A stretch of DNA of 64,000 nt from CAYHGX01 sp964356355 (GCA_964356355.1 CAYHGX010000007.1:4050-68049), one strand, 5' to 3'; counted from the first letter of the stretch, positions 48,996 through 58,228 are shown. The notes: generated from the letters alone by a model not told the origin. Numbers and translations: made by a program.

Positions 48996-50098
48996 AAAAA
49001 ACTATTCTAATATTAGGCGGATATGGAGGAACAGGGCGATCAATTTGTCACTGGCTTCTTAAATCAACAGACACAAAAATCATCATCGCCGGCCGCAACA
49101 TAAACGAAGCAGAAAAATTCTGCACTCACCTCAAAAAAGAATTCCCAAAGAAAAACATCTCTGCAGTTTTTGCCGATGCCTCAAATTACGATTCACTCAT
49201 TCAGGCCCTAAAAAGCACCACTCTAATTATAGACGCCACTACGGCAGTAAATTTCGTCCAAAATGTAGCAAAAGCAGCACTGGAAACAAAAACCGACTAT
49301 TTAGATTTTCACTTCGAACAAAAAGTCTTCTCCGAACTCGAAACCCTCAAAGACCAAATCGAAAAAAACAAACAATGCTTCATCACCCAAGCAGGCTTCC
49401 ATCCAGGACTACCCTCCGCCTTCGTACGATACGCTGCACCGCAATTTGATCAATACAAAAAAGCCATCATCGGAATGGCTATGAATGAAAAAATTGAAAA
49501 ACCAGAATCAGTTTACGAATTAGTTGATACCGTAGGAAATTATTTTCAAACTAAAATATTTAAAAATGGTAAATGGAAAAAAGTTAGCAGCAAAGATTTT
49601 TATAAAATAGACTTTGGAAAACGCTTCGGAACACGAGCCTGCTACCCACTTCAACTGGAAGAAATGTTCGCTCTTCCAAAAATGTTTTCATTAGAAGAAA
49701 CCGGAGTCTATGTAGCAGGATTCAACTGGTTTATTGATTACCTAGTTCTCCCCTTTGCCTTTATTTTATACACAATCAAAAAAGGCCTGGGCCGAAATCT
49801 GCTCTCTAAACTTTTCGTATACGGATTCAACCATTTCTCAAAAGACGACCGCGGAGTTTCATTTGTACTAGAAGCCGAAGGCATAAAAAACAATAAGTCC
49901 GTTAAATTCCGCATTTTAGCAGAACACGATGACGGCTATGAATTTACCGCCATACCGATCATTGCCTGCATTCAGCAATACCTAGATGGATCATTCAACA
50001 AACCAGGACTCTGGCTCATGGGCCATATCGTAGAGCCAAACCGCCTAATAAAAGACCTAATCAAAATGGGGATTCAAATCAAAACCCAAATCAACTAA
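48996..50098 (+). CDS. Saccharopine dehydrogenase-like oxidoreductase (5' truncated by gap)
   Basis: At least 367 residues; the start codon is in the gap, but only a few residues are likely missing because the Rossmann motif ILGGYGGTGR is already at the edge. It matches the saccharopine dehydrogenase NADP-binding family (AGRNINEAEKFC, VFADASNYDSLI, LIIDATT). Unlike lysine-pathway enzymes, it has a hydrophobic segment in the middle (WFIDYLVLPFAFILYTI), as in the trans-acting enoyl reductase / membrane-associated members. Substrate unknown. No lysine biosynthesis genes lie nearby. The frame appearing to run through the gap from 48704 is an artefact. Confidence 0.8.
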
Positions 50099-50136
50099 TA
50101 TAAAATAAATTCAAAATATACCATTATCACAATCCC

Positions 50137-51021
50137 ATGGACTCACCTCAAGTACCCCCTGAACAAGCTCCAGAAACCATTACAGAAACCGTTCCACTCC
50201 AAACACCAAGCACTCCCAGTTCAATTTGGAAAAAACTAGCAATCATCTTCGGAGTAATTACTGCCGCCTTCGTCGCCCTACTGGTTTATGGATTCATACT
50301 TGGAGACAGTGAGGATAAAGATAAACAAGCAATCACCACAGAAACAGAACAAGTTCTCTCTCAGCTAAAAGCTTCGCAAATAGACCAAGTCTATGCAGAC
50401 GCCCACTCTGAGCTAATCAAGGTCACCACAAAAGCCGACATTGAAAACTTTGTCAGCATGTTTCCAGAAATAAAAACCTACAACTCAGTAAACATTGAAA
50501 ACATTACCAACGATGAGATAGACGCCACCGTAACAGGCCGGCTAATTATCGAAAAAGGCAATCCGATGAACTTTTCAATCGATCTCTCTAAAGAAAACGA
50601 CACCTGGAAATTGGTATACCTGGACCTCAAAGGAAAACCAACACCCTTAACAGAAAACAACATCGGAACAGAAGACAAAACCGTAACAATCAAAGAATTA
50701 ATTATAGGCAACAATTACGATGACAATGGAGTAACCGTCTCAAATTCCACCATCTCTCCAGATACAGAGATAATTTACGCCTCAGTATTAACCGACAACC
50801 AAACAGTAGAAAAAATTTCAACAGAGCTAAAATTCATAAGCCTAGATTCAGGAAACGACACCTCCATCATCCTCCCAATCCAAAAAAGCTCATCCGGCCT
50901 CAGCTCAGCAGTTCGTGGCACCTTCAGCAAATCTGAAGATAAATGGGTAACCGGCAAATACAAAGTAATCGCAACTCTCTCTAACGGACAAACAAAAGAA
51001 GCCGAATTCGAAATTAAATAA
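50137..51021 (+). CDS. Single-pass membrane protein with outer DUF4878/NTF2-like domain
   Basis: A 294-residue protein: Pro/Thr/Glu-rich cytoplasmic tail (1-30), one membrane segment (about 35-56), an outer domain (about 68-170) with the helix EQVLSQLKASQIDQVYADAH, then strands as in DUF4878/DUF4864-type NTF2-like proteins, and a C-terminal Ig-like beta domain (about 190-294). Function unknown. It follows the saccharopine dehydrogenase-like gene by 38 bases and a GC hairpin (51035-51053) lies after its stop. Confidence 0.72.
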   Translation: MDSPQVPPEQAPETITETVPLQTPSTPSSIWKKLAIIFGVITAAFVALLVYGFILGDSEDKDKQAITTETEQVLSQLKASQIDQVYADAHSELIKVTTKADIENFVSMFPEIKTYNSVNIENITNDEIDATVTGRLIIEKGNPMNFSIDLSKENDTWKLVYLDLKGKPTPLTENNIGTEDKTVTIKELIIGNNYDDNGVTVSNSTISPDTEIIYASVLTDNQTVEKISTELKFISLDSGNDTSIILPIQKSSSGLSSAVRGTFSKSEDKWVTGKYKVIATLSNGQTKEAEFEIK

Positions 51022-51034
51022 ATTAAACAACCCC

Positions 51035-51053
51035 GCCCGCGCTTCGCGCGGGC
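51035..51053. repeat. Perfect GC hairpin
   Basis: GCCCGCGC-TTC-GCGCGGGC, 8-bp stem and 3-base loop, 14 bases after a stop codon. No U-tract, so it is not a standard terminator. Composition akin to the GC-rich repeat family. Confidence 0.6.
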
Positions 51054-51072
51054 ACCCACCTCAGTCCGGCCG

Positions 51073-51101
51073 TTGACACAGGCAGTTCACCGTGTTACAG
51101 T
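51073..51101 (+). promoter_or_regulatory. Strong consensus promoter
   Basis: TTGACA (51073-51078), 17-base spacer ending TGT, TACAGT (51096-51101). Predicted leader about 37 bases to ATG 51145. Confidence 0.75.
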
Positions 51102-51144
51102 ACGGCCTTATTTGAATTAAGAACATTCATTCAATACTAGTTAT

Positions 51145-52149
51145 ATGGCTAGACACAACGTCGGCGCAGTATTATCAGGTGTACAAGATGGCGAAGGAGT
51201 TCGCTCCTACGATGTGCGTGATCTAAATTATCCTGGTGACATTGCAGGTGCCATGAAAAGACTCGTTGGAAGAATACCTGCTATTGGAGACCAATTATTC
51301 CCAACAGAGGCCATTCAAGATGCCGTAACTCAAAAGACCGGTATCGTAATGAGCGGAGCCGGTATGCCCAAAAGGGTCCCCGCCGGCACTAAAAATATGA
51401 TGGATCCCGATCAATCAGATAGCGAGAGTAACGCCCACTGGAATAATCTTGAACTTAGACGACAAACCTTAGTTCAAAAAGCACTAGCCGCACTAACCCC
51501 AAAGGCAACCCAGTTCAAATTCCCGAAGGGCGAGCGACTACAAGGCATAATAGATCAGTTGCCGGCGCCGGAGGAAATAAGCCCAAATAGACATGGAAGA
51601 TTTATTGCCTCAATTACCCCTGAGGAAATCGGCGTTGCAGTGAATTTGGAAAATATGCGGAATTCGAATGGATACCATTCTCAAGCTTATGATAGCCAAA
51701 ATTTCAAAGAGTTCAGTGCAGAAGTTGCTAGAAAATCTGGAAATCCCCAGGTTGAAAAGTGGCAAAGTGCAAGTATTGGCATTCGTCCTGATGGCATAAA
51801 TCTCAACCTTGAGCGTGAACACTTCGTTTATAAATTAGCCGACTACATTACTGGCGCTTATCATGGAACCCCGGGACTAAAACAAGCTTTAATAAAGAAA
51901 TATTTCACAGAAAACAACCACAGATTCACCGTGCAAATACCGACATACAGCGAAAGAGGGGAAGATTTACATAGATTAGTAAAAGTTCTTTGTGGAAATG
52001 CTAACGCTACATCATATAGCGCATCATGTTCATCGCTCTTCGAATGCGAATTCTGCCTGAAAGGTAAATACAAAGGCCTTTTCGTCTTTTACTTTGACCA
52101 AGATGCCTATGAGGCACAGAATGAATTACAAAAAATGCTTGGCTCATAA
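51145..52149 (+). CDS. Protein of unknown function (334 residues)
   Basis: No family recognised. A soluble, mixed alpha/beta protein without signal peptide; Gly/Asp-rich N-terminus, a segment TGIVMSGAGMPKRV near residue 70, and a C-terminal domain (about 240-334) with a CSSLFECEFC Cys cluster and FVFYFDQDAYEAQ. Expression is supported by one of the best promoters in the window. The C-terminal fold looks like a small alpha/beta sandwich. Convergent with the CDF gene, 15 bases apart. Confidence 0.72.
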   Translation: MARHNVGAVLSGVQDGEGVRSYDVRDLNYPGDIAGAMKRLVGRIPAIGDQLFPTEAIQDAVTQKTGIVMSGAGMPKRVPAGTKNMMDPDQSDSESNAHWNNLELRRQTLVQKALAALTPKATQFKFPKGERLQGIIDQLPAPEEISPNRHGRFIASITPEEIGVAVNLENMRNSNGYHSQAYDSQNFKEFSAEVARKSGNPQVEKWQSASIGIRPDGINLNLEREHFVYKLADYITGAYHGTPGLKQALIKKYFTENNHRFTVQIPTYSERGEDLHRLVKVLCGNANATSYSASCSSLFECEFCLKGKYKGLFVFYFDQDAYEAQNELQKMLGS

Positions 52150-52164
52150 AGTGACACCAAAACA

Positions 52165-53538
52165 CTACTCCCCCGGCTCCAAATGCACCACAGCGCGCGC
52201 CACACGAGGCACTCGTTGACGCAATAAATATTCAAATCTGCTCGCCTCACTATGCGCCTCCTCAAGGGGAGTTTCCCCTTTCACATAGGCATGAAATGAA
52301 ACAAACAACTTCCCCTCAACCTTTCTCACTTCAACCTCATGGGGCTCATGTATAAAAATCATCTCCCCGACCAAATCATTTAATGCAGCTATAACAGTTG
52401 CAACCTCCTCCTCCGAAGCCCTGTCTCCAGCCAACACGCACATCTTCAAGGGCTCAATGTGAGTATTGATCTCCGTATCATCGCCAAACTCCTTCTTCAA
52501 AACACTCTCCAAGTCCGTCGCAATTTCATGAGCCTCTTGCATCGACAAATCAGCTGCCACCTCCAGGTCAAAACTAATATATTTTTTGCCCTCCAACAAA
52601 TGAACCACAACGTCATGAATAAAAGAACCATGATTAGCAGCCACAATTTGCACTCTCTCCACCACCGTTTCACTATCCGGAGCAATTGGTACAGCCCTAG
52701 CCGTCACCTCCGCACGATCAACCCTCTTGGCAATTGCAACCTCCACCTCACTCAACACCTCCTTCACCTTATCCAAAGCCAACTTGCGATTCACTTCCAC
52801 AGAAATCTCCACAAAAAAAGCCGCCCCAGCCGGACGTACTTTCACCTTAGAAACACCAAAAACCCCATCCACACTAGCAGCAGCCTCCACAACCTGCTCC
52901 GTCACTCCTTCCGGAGCGCGATCCATTAATTCTTCAATTGTTCTTTTACCCAAGCTATATCCTGCATAAATCACCACCCCAGCCACCACAAGCGCCGCAA
53001 TCGCATCCGCCATTGGAAATTTAAAATAAACCCCAACCAGTCCCACCATTACCGCACAAGAGCTCCAAATATCAGAACTAAAATGTAAAGCATCGGCCTC
53101 CAAAGCCTTACTATGAGTCTCCTTCGCCACCTTCATCAAAGATCTAGATCTATAAACATCAACTACAATTGAAATACCAATAACCGCAAAAGCATACCAA
53201 GTAATCTCCACCTCAACCGACTCAAAAAACAAACGATGAATCGCCTCATAAATAATCCACGCACTAGTTAAAAAAAGTAAACCCGTTGCAATTAATGCTG
53301 ACACACTCTCCACCTTCGCGTGGCCATAATGATGTTCCTCATCTGGTGGCTTATCTCCAACCCGCACAGCAAAATAGGTCAAAAGAGCGGCACCAAAATC
53401 AAGAGCCGAGTGCAAAGCCTCCGAAATAATACCCAAACTTCCAGTCATCACTCCTACTATCACCTTCAACACAGTCAAAAAAGCACTACTAAAAACCGAC
53501 CCCAACGCCACATCCGATTTCTTTTTGGTATTTATCAT
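52165..53538 (-). CDS. Cation diffusion facilitator (zinc/iron efflux) with tandem C-terminal domains
   Basis: A 457-residue CDF transporter that exports divalent metal in exchange for protons. Six membrane helices fill residues 10-200. The tetrahedral metal site is His43/Asp47 (ALHSALD) and His152/Asp156 (DALHFSSD), the HD-HD set typical of Zn-preferring CDFs such as YiiP-like proteins. The loop EEHHYGHAK carries extra His. Most CDFs are about 300 residues with one ferredoxin-like cytoplasmic domain; here three such domains appear in tandem (about 205-290, 295-370, 378-457). Confidence 0.93.
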   Translation of the reverse strand: MINTKKKSDVALGSVFSSAFLTVLKVIVGVMTGSLGIISEALHSALDFGAALLTYFAVRVGDKPPDEEHHYGHAKVESVSALIATGLLFLTSAWIIYEAIHRLFFESVEVEITWYAFAVIGISIVVDVYRSRSLMKVAKETHSKALEADALHFSSDIWSSCAVMVGLVGVYFKFPMADAIAALVVAGVVIYAGYSLGKRTIEELMDRAPEGVTEQVVEAAASVDGVFGVSKVKVRPAGAAFFVEISVEVNRKLALDKVKEVLSEVEVAIAKRVDRAEVTARAVPIAPDSETVVERVQIVAANHGSFIHDVVVHLLEGKKYISFDLEVAADLSMQEAHEIATDLESVLKKEFGDDTEINTHIEPLKMCVLAGDRASEEEVATVIAALNDLVGEMIFIHEPHEVEVRKVEGKLFVSFHAYVKGETPLEEAHSEASRFEYLLRQRVPRVARAVVHLEPGE

Positions 53539-53558
53539 AAAAACACAATATCACACCC

Positions 53559-53587
53559 TTGACAACCCCGTCAATTCAAGCTAAAAT
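53559..53587 (+). promoter_or_regulatory. Promoter of the 53612-53902 gene
   Basis: TTGACA (53559-53564), 17-base spacer, TAAAAT (53582-53587); leader about 18 bases. Confidence 0.7.
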
Positions 53588-53611
53588 GAATAACAATTAT
53601 TAATAATAAAA

Positions 53612-53902
53612 ATGCAGCAAAAATCAGCATTAGTTAGCAGTTACGACCACCAGGATGATGACGGAGCAAACCATGGAATATTCGGCTACGAAACTACTGC
53701 CCTAGTAAAAATGGGAAGGGACCAAGCACGACAATCACTTATCTCTCAACTCAGACCATCACCCTCATCAAGCCACGAAAATGACACAAATATTGTTGAT
53801 GGAATAATAAATCAAATTTTTGGAACGGAAACAACAATAGCCCCCTCAATACCAGAACGAAACCGCTTAATAGATAAATTAAAAAGCGTATTCAAGAACT
53901 AA
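53612..53902 (+). CDS. Small hydrophilic protein, unknown function
   Basis: A 96-residue soluble protein, no family recognised; Ser/Asp/Asn/Gln-rich first half and a short basic helical end (NRLIDKLKSVFKN). No signal. It is bracketed by a good promoter and, 62 bases past the stop, a good terminator, so it is a separate transcription unit and very likely real. Confidence 0.65.
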   Translation: MQQKSALVSSYDHQDDDGANHGIFGYETTALVKMGRDQARQSLISQLRPSPSSSHENDTNIVDGIINQIFGTETTIAPSIPERNRLIDKLKSVFKN

Positions 53903-53964
53903 GTCGGCCACACCCTCTTTGTCAAAAACTTCGACTTCCCTTAGATAAAAAAGGATTTACTACA

Positions 53965-53995
53965 ACTCCACACACAAAAAATCGTGGAGTTTTTT
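53965..53995 (+). terminator. Rho-independent terminator
   Basis: ACTCCAC (53965-53971), 12-base loop, GTGGAGT (53984-53990), then TTTTT. Ends the 53612-53902 unit. The rest of 53996-54291 is AT-rich with no gene; TTGGAA-TACAAA-TTCCAA near 54173 is a small palindrome. Confidence 0.85.
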
Positions 53996-54291
53996 AAACA
54001 AAACTCAACCATCAATTTTCTTTATCTTCATGCCATTATTTCAATGTCGCATTTTTTTTAGCAAAATTCACACTTCAAATTTACGGCTTACTACAAACGA
54101 ATTTCGAAGTTCAAAAAAGTCGACTTAACAACTACAACAAGCCACTTTTGGCATCTGGAAGGGCCAAAATTGGAATACAAATTCCAAACTACGCAACAAA
54201 ATAATCACAGAAAATCACCAAAAAAACTTACATTGACAAACTATTGATGTAAAATCAAAACAAGTTTTAGTACAAAAATAACCCCATTCCT

Positions 54292-54501
54292 ATGGCAGTT
54301 ACTAAAAAGAAAAAAGCAGCTCCAAAAAAAGCAGCTCCTAAGAAAAAAGTAGTTGCAAAGAAGGCGGCTCCTAAGAAGAAGGTGGTTGCAAAGAAAGCAG
54401 CTCCTAAGAAGAAGGTCGTTGCAAAAAAGGCAGCTCCAAAGAAGAAGGTCGTTGCAAAAAAAGCAGCTCCTAAAAAGAAAGCAGCTCCAAAGAAGAAATA
54501 A
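54292..54501 (+). CDS. Lysine/alanine/proline-rich histone H1-like protein
   Basis: A 69-residue, extremely basic protein made almost wholly of KKAAPKKKVVA repeats, as in the C-terminal tails of eukaryotic histone H1 and bacterial H1-like proteins (Hc1/AlgP type). It should coat DNA or RNA. Four 11-residue units (33 bp each) are near identical. It has its own terminator. A TTGACA at 54233 is present but only 11 bases from the TAAAAT at 54250, so the promoter is uncertain. Confidence 0.8.
   Translation: MAVTKKKKAAPKKAAPKKKVVAKKAAPKKKVVAKKAAPKKKVVAKKAAPKKKVVAKKAAPKKKAAPKKK
54330..54470 (+). repeat. Four 33-bp tandem units in the H1-like gene
   Basis: Near-identical codon blocks for KKKVVAKKAAP. 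The units differ mainly in AAA/AAG and GCA/GCG choices. Such arrays often vary in copy number between strains. Confidence 0.75.
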
Positions 54502-54524
54502 TTTTTTCTCTAAGCTCTAAGAAC

Positions 54525-54550
54525 AAGTCCCTTATCGGGGCTTTTTCTTT
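54525..54550 (+). terminator. Rho-independent terminator of the H1-like gene
   Basis: AAGTCCC (54525-54531), loop TTATC, GGGGCTT (54537-54543), then TTTTTC. One G-U pair. Confidence 0.85.
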
Positions 54551-54591
54551 TACCCTCGCCAAAGCCCATAAACCCTGCAATAATTCAAACC

Positions 54592-54903
54592 ATGAAAAAC
54601 ACATCTCCCCAAGAAGCCAAAGAGCTCATCTCAAAATTAGGCCAATCACTCATAATCCTCGACGTCCGAACCCCCTCCGAACACCAAGAAGGCAACATTC
54701 CAAACTCTATTAATATAGATTTCTACTCCCCCTCCTTTCCAGAAAAGATCAAAGATCTCAACTCAGAAAAACCATACTTAGTTTACTGCAAAAGCGGAGG
54801 TCGCAGCGAAAAAAGCTGCACTCTACTAAAAGAACTTGGCTTCAAAAACCTCTTCAATCTCGCAGGAGGATTCACAAATTGGCAACTACAATCACATGCG
54901 TAA
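54592..54903 (+). CDS. Single-domain rhodanese
   Basis: A 103-residue sulfurtransferase-fold protein: LDVRTPSEHQEGNIPNSINI, active-site loop YCKSGGRSEK with Cys66, and AGGFTNWQ. It has a single domain without signal peptide, so it is cytoplasmic. Its last bases overlap the next gene's start by eight. First gene of a run reaching to 59642. Possible sulfur carrier for tRNA or Fe-S work, not shown by the sequence. Confidence 0.9.
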   Translation: MKNTSPQEAKELISKLGQSLIILDVRTPSEHQEGNIPNSINIDFYSPSFPEKIKDLNSEKPYLVYCKSGGRSEKSCTLLKELGFKNLFNLAGGFTNWQLQSHA

Positions 54904-56386
54904 ATACTATATTGAAATCTGTGCTATCACCACCGGCGCAATCGTCATGATTTTAGAATTAGACGGATCGAGAATTCTCTCGCCCTACCTTGGTAACAGC
55001 ATAGTGATTTGGACGAGCCTAATCGGCATTATCATGGGCTTTTTAAGTCTAGGATATTACCTTGGCGGAAAAATTGCCGACAAAAAAGCATCAGCACAAA
55101 TTCTCTCTCAAATAGTAATTACAGCCGCGATTTTCATCGCTATCAGCACTATCGTCAAAGAAAATCTTCTTCAAGCTCTCACTACAACAATTCAAGATAT
55201 TCGCATCAGCTCAATCGTCGCAACCACCCTCCTCTTTGGCCCAGCGACCATTTTATTAGGTATGATTTCTCCTTATTGTGTAAAGCTCAAGCTCGACATC
55301 AATTCACATTCCGGCGCCACCGTAGGCCGCCTTTCAGCCCTCTCCACCCTCGGCAGCATAATTGGGACCTTCTTTGGCGGATTTTACCTCATCTCATTTT
55401 TTGGTAACACAAAACTACTTTTAGCCCTCGCCCTTGTGCTCGGACTACTTTCAATTTTCATCGACACCAATAAACATTTCAAAAGCAAAATCGCCATAAT
55501 CATTTTGATTTCACTAAAATTTATTGATCTACAAATGGTTTCTGCCAACTTCGAAGAAACCCGCCTTCTCGACCTCGACACCACCTACAACCGCGTCCAA
55601 ATTAAAGACACATTTTCCACTGACAATGGCCTTCCAATTCGTCTTCTCTGGATTGGCAAAAACGCCCAATCAGGCATCTATCTCAAAGAAAAGTCCAACG
55701 AACTCCTCTTCGAATACACCAAATTTTACGAGCTCGCCTTTCACTTTAATCCAACTCTAAAAAACACCCTAATGATCGGCGGCGGAGGATTTACCTATCC
55801 ACAATATTTCATGGAAAATCATCCAAGCTCCACCATGGACGTAGTAGAAATAGATGATCAACTAGCCACACTTGCTCAGAAATACTTTCACCTTAACGCA
55901 AACCCAAATCTTGAAATTTTCACAGCCGATGGCCGCACCTTCCTCAATCAAAATCAAAAAAAATATGACGCAATTTTCGGTGATGCCTTTCACGGCTATT
56001 ATTCCATTCCCTACCAACTCACCACCAAAGAGGCCATGCAGAAAATATCTGATTCTCTCAACGAAAACGGAGTATTCATAATCAACGTAATTGCCTCCCT
56101 TGAAGGGCCAAAAAACAAATTCCTTCAGGCCGAATACAAAACAATCAACGAAGTTTTTCCCCAATCATATATCATTCAAGCAAGGCCCATTAACCACGCA
56201 GACATAGGCCAAAACCTCATCATTGTCGCCCTGAAATCAAAAACTCCCGCTCCCCTCACAAGCACCAACCCAGTCACCTCAAGACAATTAAGCGGACTCT
56301 GGACAAAGCCAATTCAACAAGATATAGAAATACTCACCGACGACTTCGCCCCAGTTGACAACTACATGCTCGAACTACTCAACTAA
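54896..56386 (+). CDS. Fused membrane / spermidine-synthase-like methyltransferase-fold protein
   Basis: A 496-residue protein. Residues 1-210 hold about seven membrane helices (IVIWTSLIGIIMGFLSLGYYLGGKIADK, MFS-like). Residues about 245-470 are a spermidine-synthase-type Rossmann domain: MIGGGGFTYPQYF, VVEIDDQLATLAQKYF, GDAFHGYYSIP. These 'fused MFS/spermidine synthase' proteins are common in bacteria. The D of the aminopropyl-transfer site (GDAFH) is kept, but polyamine synthesis is not proven. The start is ATG 54896; the longer frame from 54836 runs through rhodanese codons. Confidence 0.85.
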   Translation: MRKYYIEICAITTGAIVMILELDGSRILSPYLGNSIVIWTSLIGIIMGFLSLGYYLGGKIADKKASAQILSQIVITAAIFIAISTIVKENLLQALTTTIQDIRISSIVATTLLFGPATILLGMISPYCVKLKLDINSHSGATVGRLSALSTLGSIIGTFFGGFYLISFFGNTKLLLALALVLGLLSIFIDTNKHFKSKIAIIILISLKFIDLQMVSANFEETRLLDLDTTYNRVQIKDTFSTDNGLPIRLLWIGKNAQSGIYLKEKSNELLFEYTKFYELAFHFNPTLKNTLMIGGGGFTYPQYFMENHPSSTMDVVEIDDQLATLAQKYFHLNANPNLEIFTADGRTFLNQNQKKYDAIFGDAFHGYYSIPYQLTTKEAMQKISDSLNENGVFIINVIASLEGPKNKFLQAEYKTINEVFPQSYIIQARPINHADIGQNLIIVALKSKTPAPLTSTNPVTSRQLSGLWTKPIQQDIEILTDDFAPVDNYMLELLN

Positions 56387-56402
56387 TACCCAGGCTTAAA
56401 AA

Positions 56403-56855
56403 ATGAACACACCTGTAACTTCCTACTCCAAAAACAAAAAGGCCTTCCACGATTACATCATCATCGACACCTTCGAGGCCGGAATAGTTCTCAATGGAGA
56501 CGAAGTAAAATCAATTAAAGCATCTCAAGCCAATCTTAAAGGCGCCTTCATTGATATCCAAAAAGAGGAGGCCTATGTCAACGAAATGCACGTCTCCCGC
56601 TACAATCATTCCTCAAATTTCGCCTACGACCCCACCCGCATCAGGAAAATAATTCTCCACCGTAAAGAAATTGAAAAAATTGATAAAGCGCTCAACGAAA
56701 AGGGAGTCACCGCAATCCCACTTGAATTATACGCAAAAAAGGGTCTAATCAAAGTCTCCATAGGGCTCTGTAAAGGCAAAAAACTCTTCGACAAACGAGA
56801 AACACTCAAAAAACGTAGCCAAGAGCTTGAAATCAAAAGACAATTCCGTCTATAA
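56403..56855 (+). CDS. smpB: SmpB, tmRNA-binding protein of trans-translation
   Basis: A 150-residue SmpB, which brings tmRNA to stalled ribosomes. Family features: FHDYIIIDTFEAGIVLNGDEVKSI at the start, the OB-fold motif RKIILHRKEI, and the basic C-terminal tail SQELEIKRQFRL that enters the ribosomal mRNA channel (DK and the final Arg residues). It follows the spermidine synthase-like gene by 16 bases. No tmRNA gene is found in this window. Confidence 0.95.
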   Translation: MNTPVTSYSKNKKAFHDYIIIDTFEAGIVLNGDEVKSIKASQANLKGAFIDIQKEEAYVNEMHVSRYNHSSNFAYDPTRIRKIILHRKEIEKIDKALNEKGVTAIPLELYAKKGLIKVSIGLCKGKKLFDKRETLKKRSQELEIKRQFRL

Positions 56856-56952
56856 TGCCGGCCCAAGCATGAAGCAAAGCTAAATGCTAACAATCAAAAG
56901 CACGAAGAGAGTGCCTTTAGGCCGAAAGGAGTGCTCATTATCCCGCTAGCAT

Positions 56953-57705
56953 ATGGAAACCATCTACGAACGAATCGTCTCAGAAATCAGAAATTACTTT
57001 AAAAAAAGTGGTTTTGAAAAAGCCGTTATCGGCGTTAGTGGAGGCGTAGATTCCGCCCTCACACTCAAGCTCGCAGTAGACGCATTAGGACACGAAAATG
57101 TCACCGGAATCATGATGCCGGAAAAAGGCATTTCCATGGAAGAAAACCACCTTCACGCCCGCACTCTTTGCGAATTCCTGAAAGTTGATCACCACACAAT
57201 CGCTATCAATAAATTTCTTACCGATTTCCTCGCCCTTCCCTGGAAACCAAATCAACTAGCCCAAATCAACATCAAGGCCCGTGTTCGCATGGTGGTACTA
57301 TACAACTTTGCCAACACCAGAAACGCCCTAGTAGTTGGAACTTCAAATAAAACAGAATTAGCCCTAGGCTATGGCACCAAATACGGCGATCTAGCAGCCG
57401 ACCTCGAAGTAATCGGCGACCTTTTTAAAGAAGAGGTTTATAAACTAGCAAGCTACGTTGGCCTCCCAGACGAATTCCTTACCAAAGCACCTTCAGCAGA
57501 GCTCTACTCCGGCCAAACAGACGAAGAAGAACTCGGAATGACCTACAAGGAAATCGATACGATTCTCAAACAAATTGAACAAGGACTAGGAAAAGACGAT
57601 CTCATCAACAAAGGCATCAATCCAAACTCCGTTCACAAAATTTTCCGCCTGTTCGAAATCAACAAGCACAAATTAAGCTCACCCTATCTCATTCGGGTTA
57701 AATAA
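56953..57705 (+). CDS. nadE: NAD synthetase (ammonia-dependent type)
   Basis: A 250-residue NAD synthetase that amidates nicotinic acid adenine dinucleotide. ATP-PPi loop SGGVDS at residues 29-34; the conserved VGTSNKTELALGYGTKYGD, LYKLASYVGLP, and KAPSAELYSGQTDEEELG are complete. No N-terminal nitrilase domain, so ammonia is the nitrogen donor. It is eight bases upstream of nadM, together giving the last two steps of NAD formation. The 97 bases before it contain a small hairpin-like stretch (56901-56933) and no gene. Confidence 0.96.
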   Translation: METIYERIVSEIRNYFKKSGFEKAVIGVSGGVDSALTLKLAVDALGHENVTGIMMPEKGISMEENHLHARTLCEFLKVDHHTIAINKFLTDFLALPWKPNQLAQINIKARVRMVVLYNFANTRNALVVGTSNKTELALGYGTKYGDLAADLEVIGDLFKEEVYKLASYVGLPDEFLTKAPSAELYSGQTDEEELGMTYKEIDTILKQIEQGLGKDDLINKGINPNSVHKIFRLFEINKHKLSSPYLIRVK

Positions 57706-57712
57706 TTACCGC

Positions 57713-58228
57713 ATGAATTCGGCCCTTTTCATTGGTAGATTTCAGCCGTTTCACAACGGGCATTTAGCTGTAGTTAAAGAGATTTTAAACAAGCACGACC
57801 GCGTCATTATCGCCATCGGCAGCGCCCAGTATTCTCGTGAAAAACACAATCCCTTCACCTCACATGAACGAGAAGAATTAATCAAAGCAGCTTTAAAAGC
57901 CGAAAACATTCCAGCCAATAAATATATTGTCGTCCCCGTCAAAGACACACACGACGACAATTGGTACTATCATCTTCAAGCCCACCTGCCTCCATACACC
58001 GCTCTTTACACGGGTTCCGAAGAGGTAAAAAGCTATTTCGAAGCCGGAAATTCTTCCGCAAAAATCATCCACTTAGATCGAATCAATAACATTAGCGGCA
58101 CCAAAGTTCGCCAATTCATCAAACAAGGAAAGCCCCTCAATAATTTTATTCCACCTGCGGTTGCAGAATTGCTCAAAAAATGGGAAACTCAAAATCATGA
58201 TCAACCCACACATTTTCCGAGCCTATGA
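57713..58228 (+). CDS. NMN adenylyltransferase, archaeal (NadM) type
   Basis: A 171-residue nucleotidyltransferase. The motif GRFQPFHNGH (8-17) carries the HxGH site, and INNISGTKVRQFI gives the ISGTKxR signature. The GRFQPxHxGH form and total length identify the NadM family, more usual in Archaea; most bacteria use NadD. It is coupled to nadE eight bases upstream. Its 3' end overlaps the phosphomutase gene by 32 bases. Confidence 0.88.
   Translation: MNSALFIGRFQPFHNGHLAVVKEILNKHDRVIIAIGSAQYSREKHNPFTSHEREELIKAALKAENIPANKYIVVPVKDTHDDNWYYHLQAHLPPYTALYTGSEEVKSYFEAGNSSAKIIHLDRINNISGTKVRQFIKQGKPLNNFIPPAVAELLKKWETQNHDQPTHFPSL

Noticed and set aside
54233..54255. TTGACA plus TAAAAT as promoter of the H1-like gene
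   Set aside because: Spacer of only 11 bases; recorded as uncertain.
54836..54895. Longer start for the spermidine synthase-like gene
   Set aside because: Those codons overlap the rhodanese gene in another frame; ATG 54896 begins the membrane domain.
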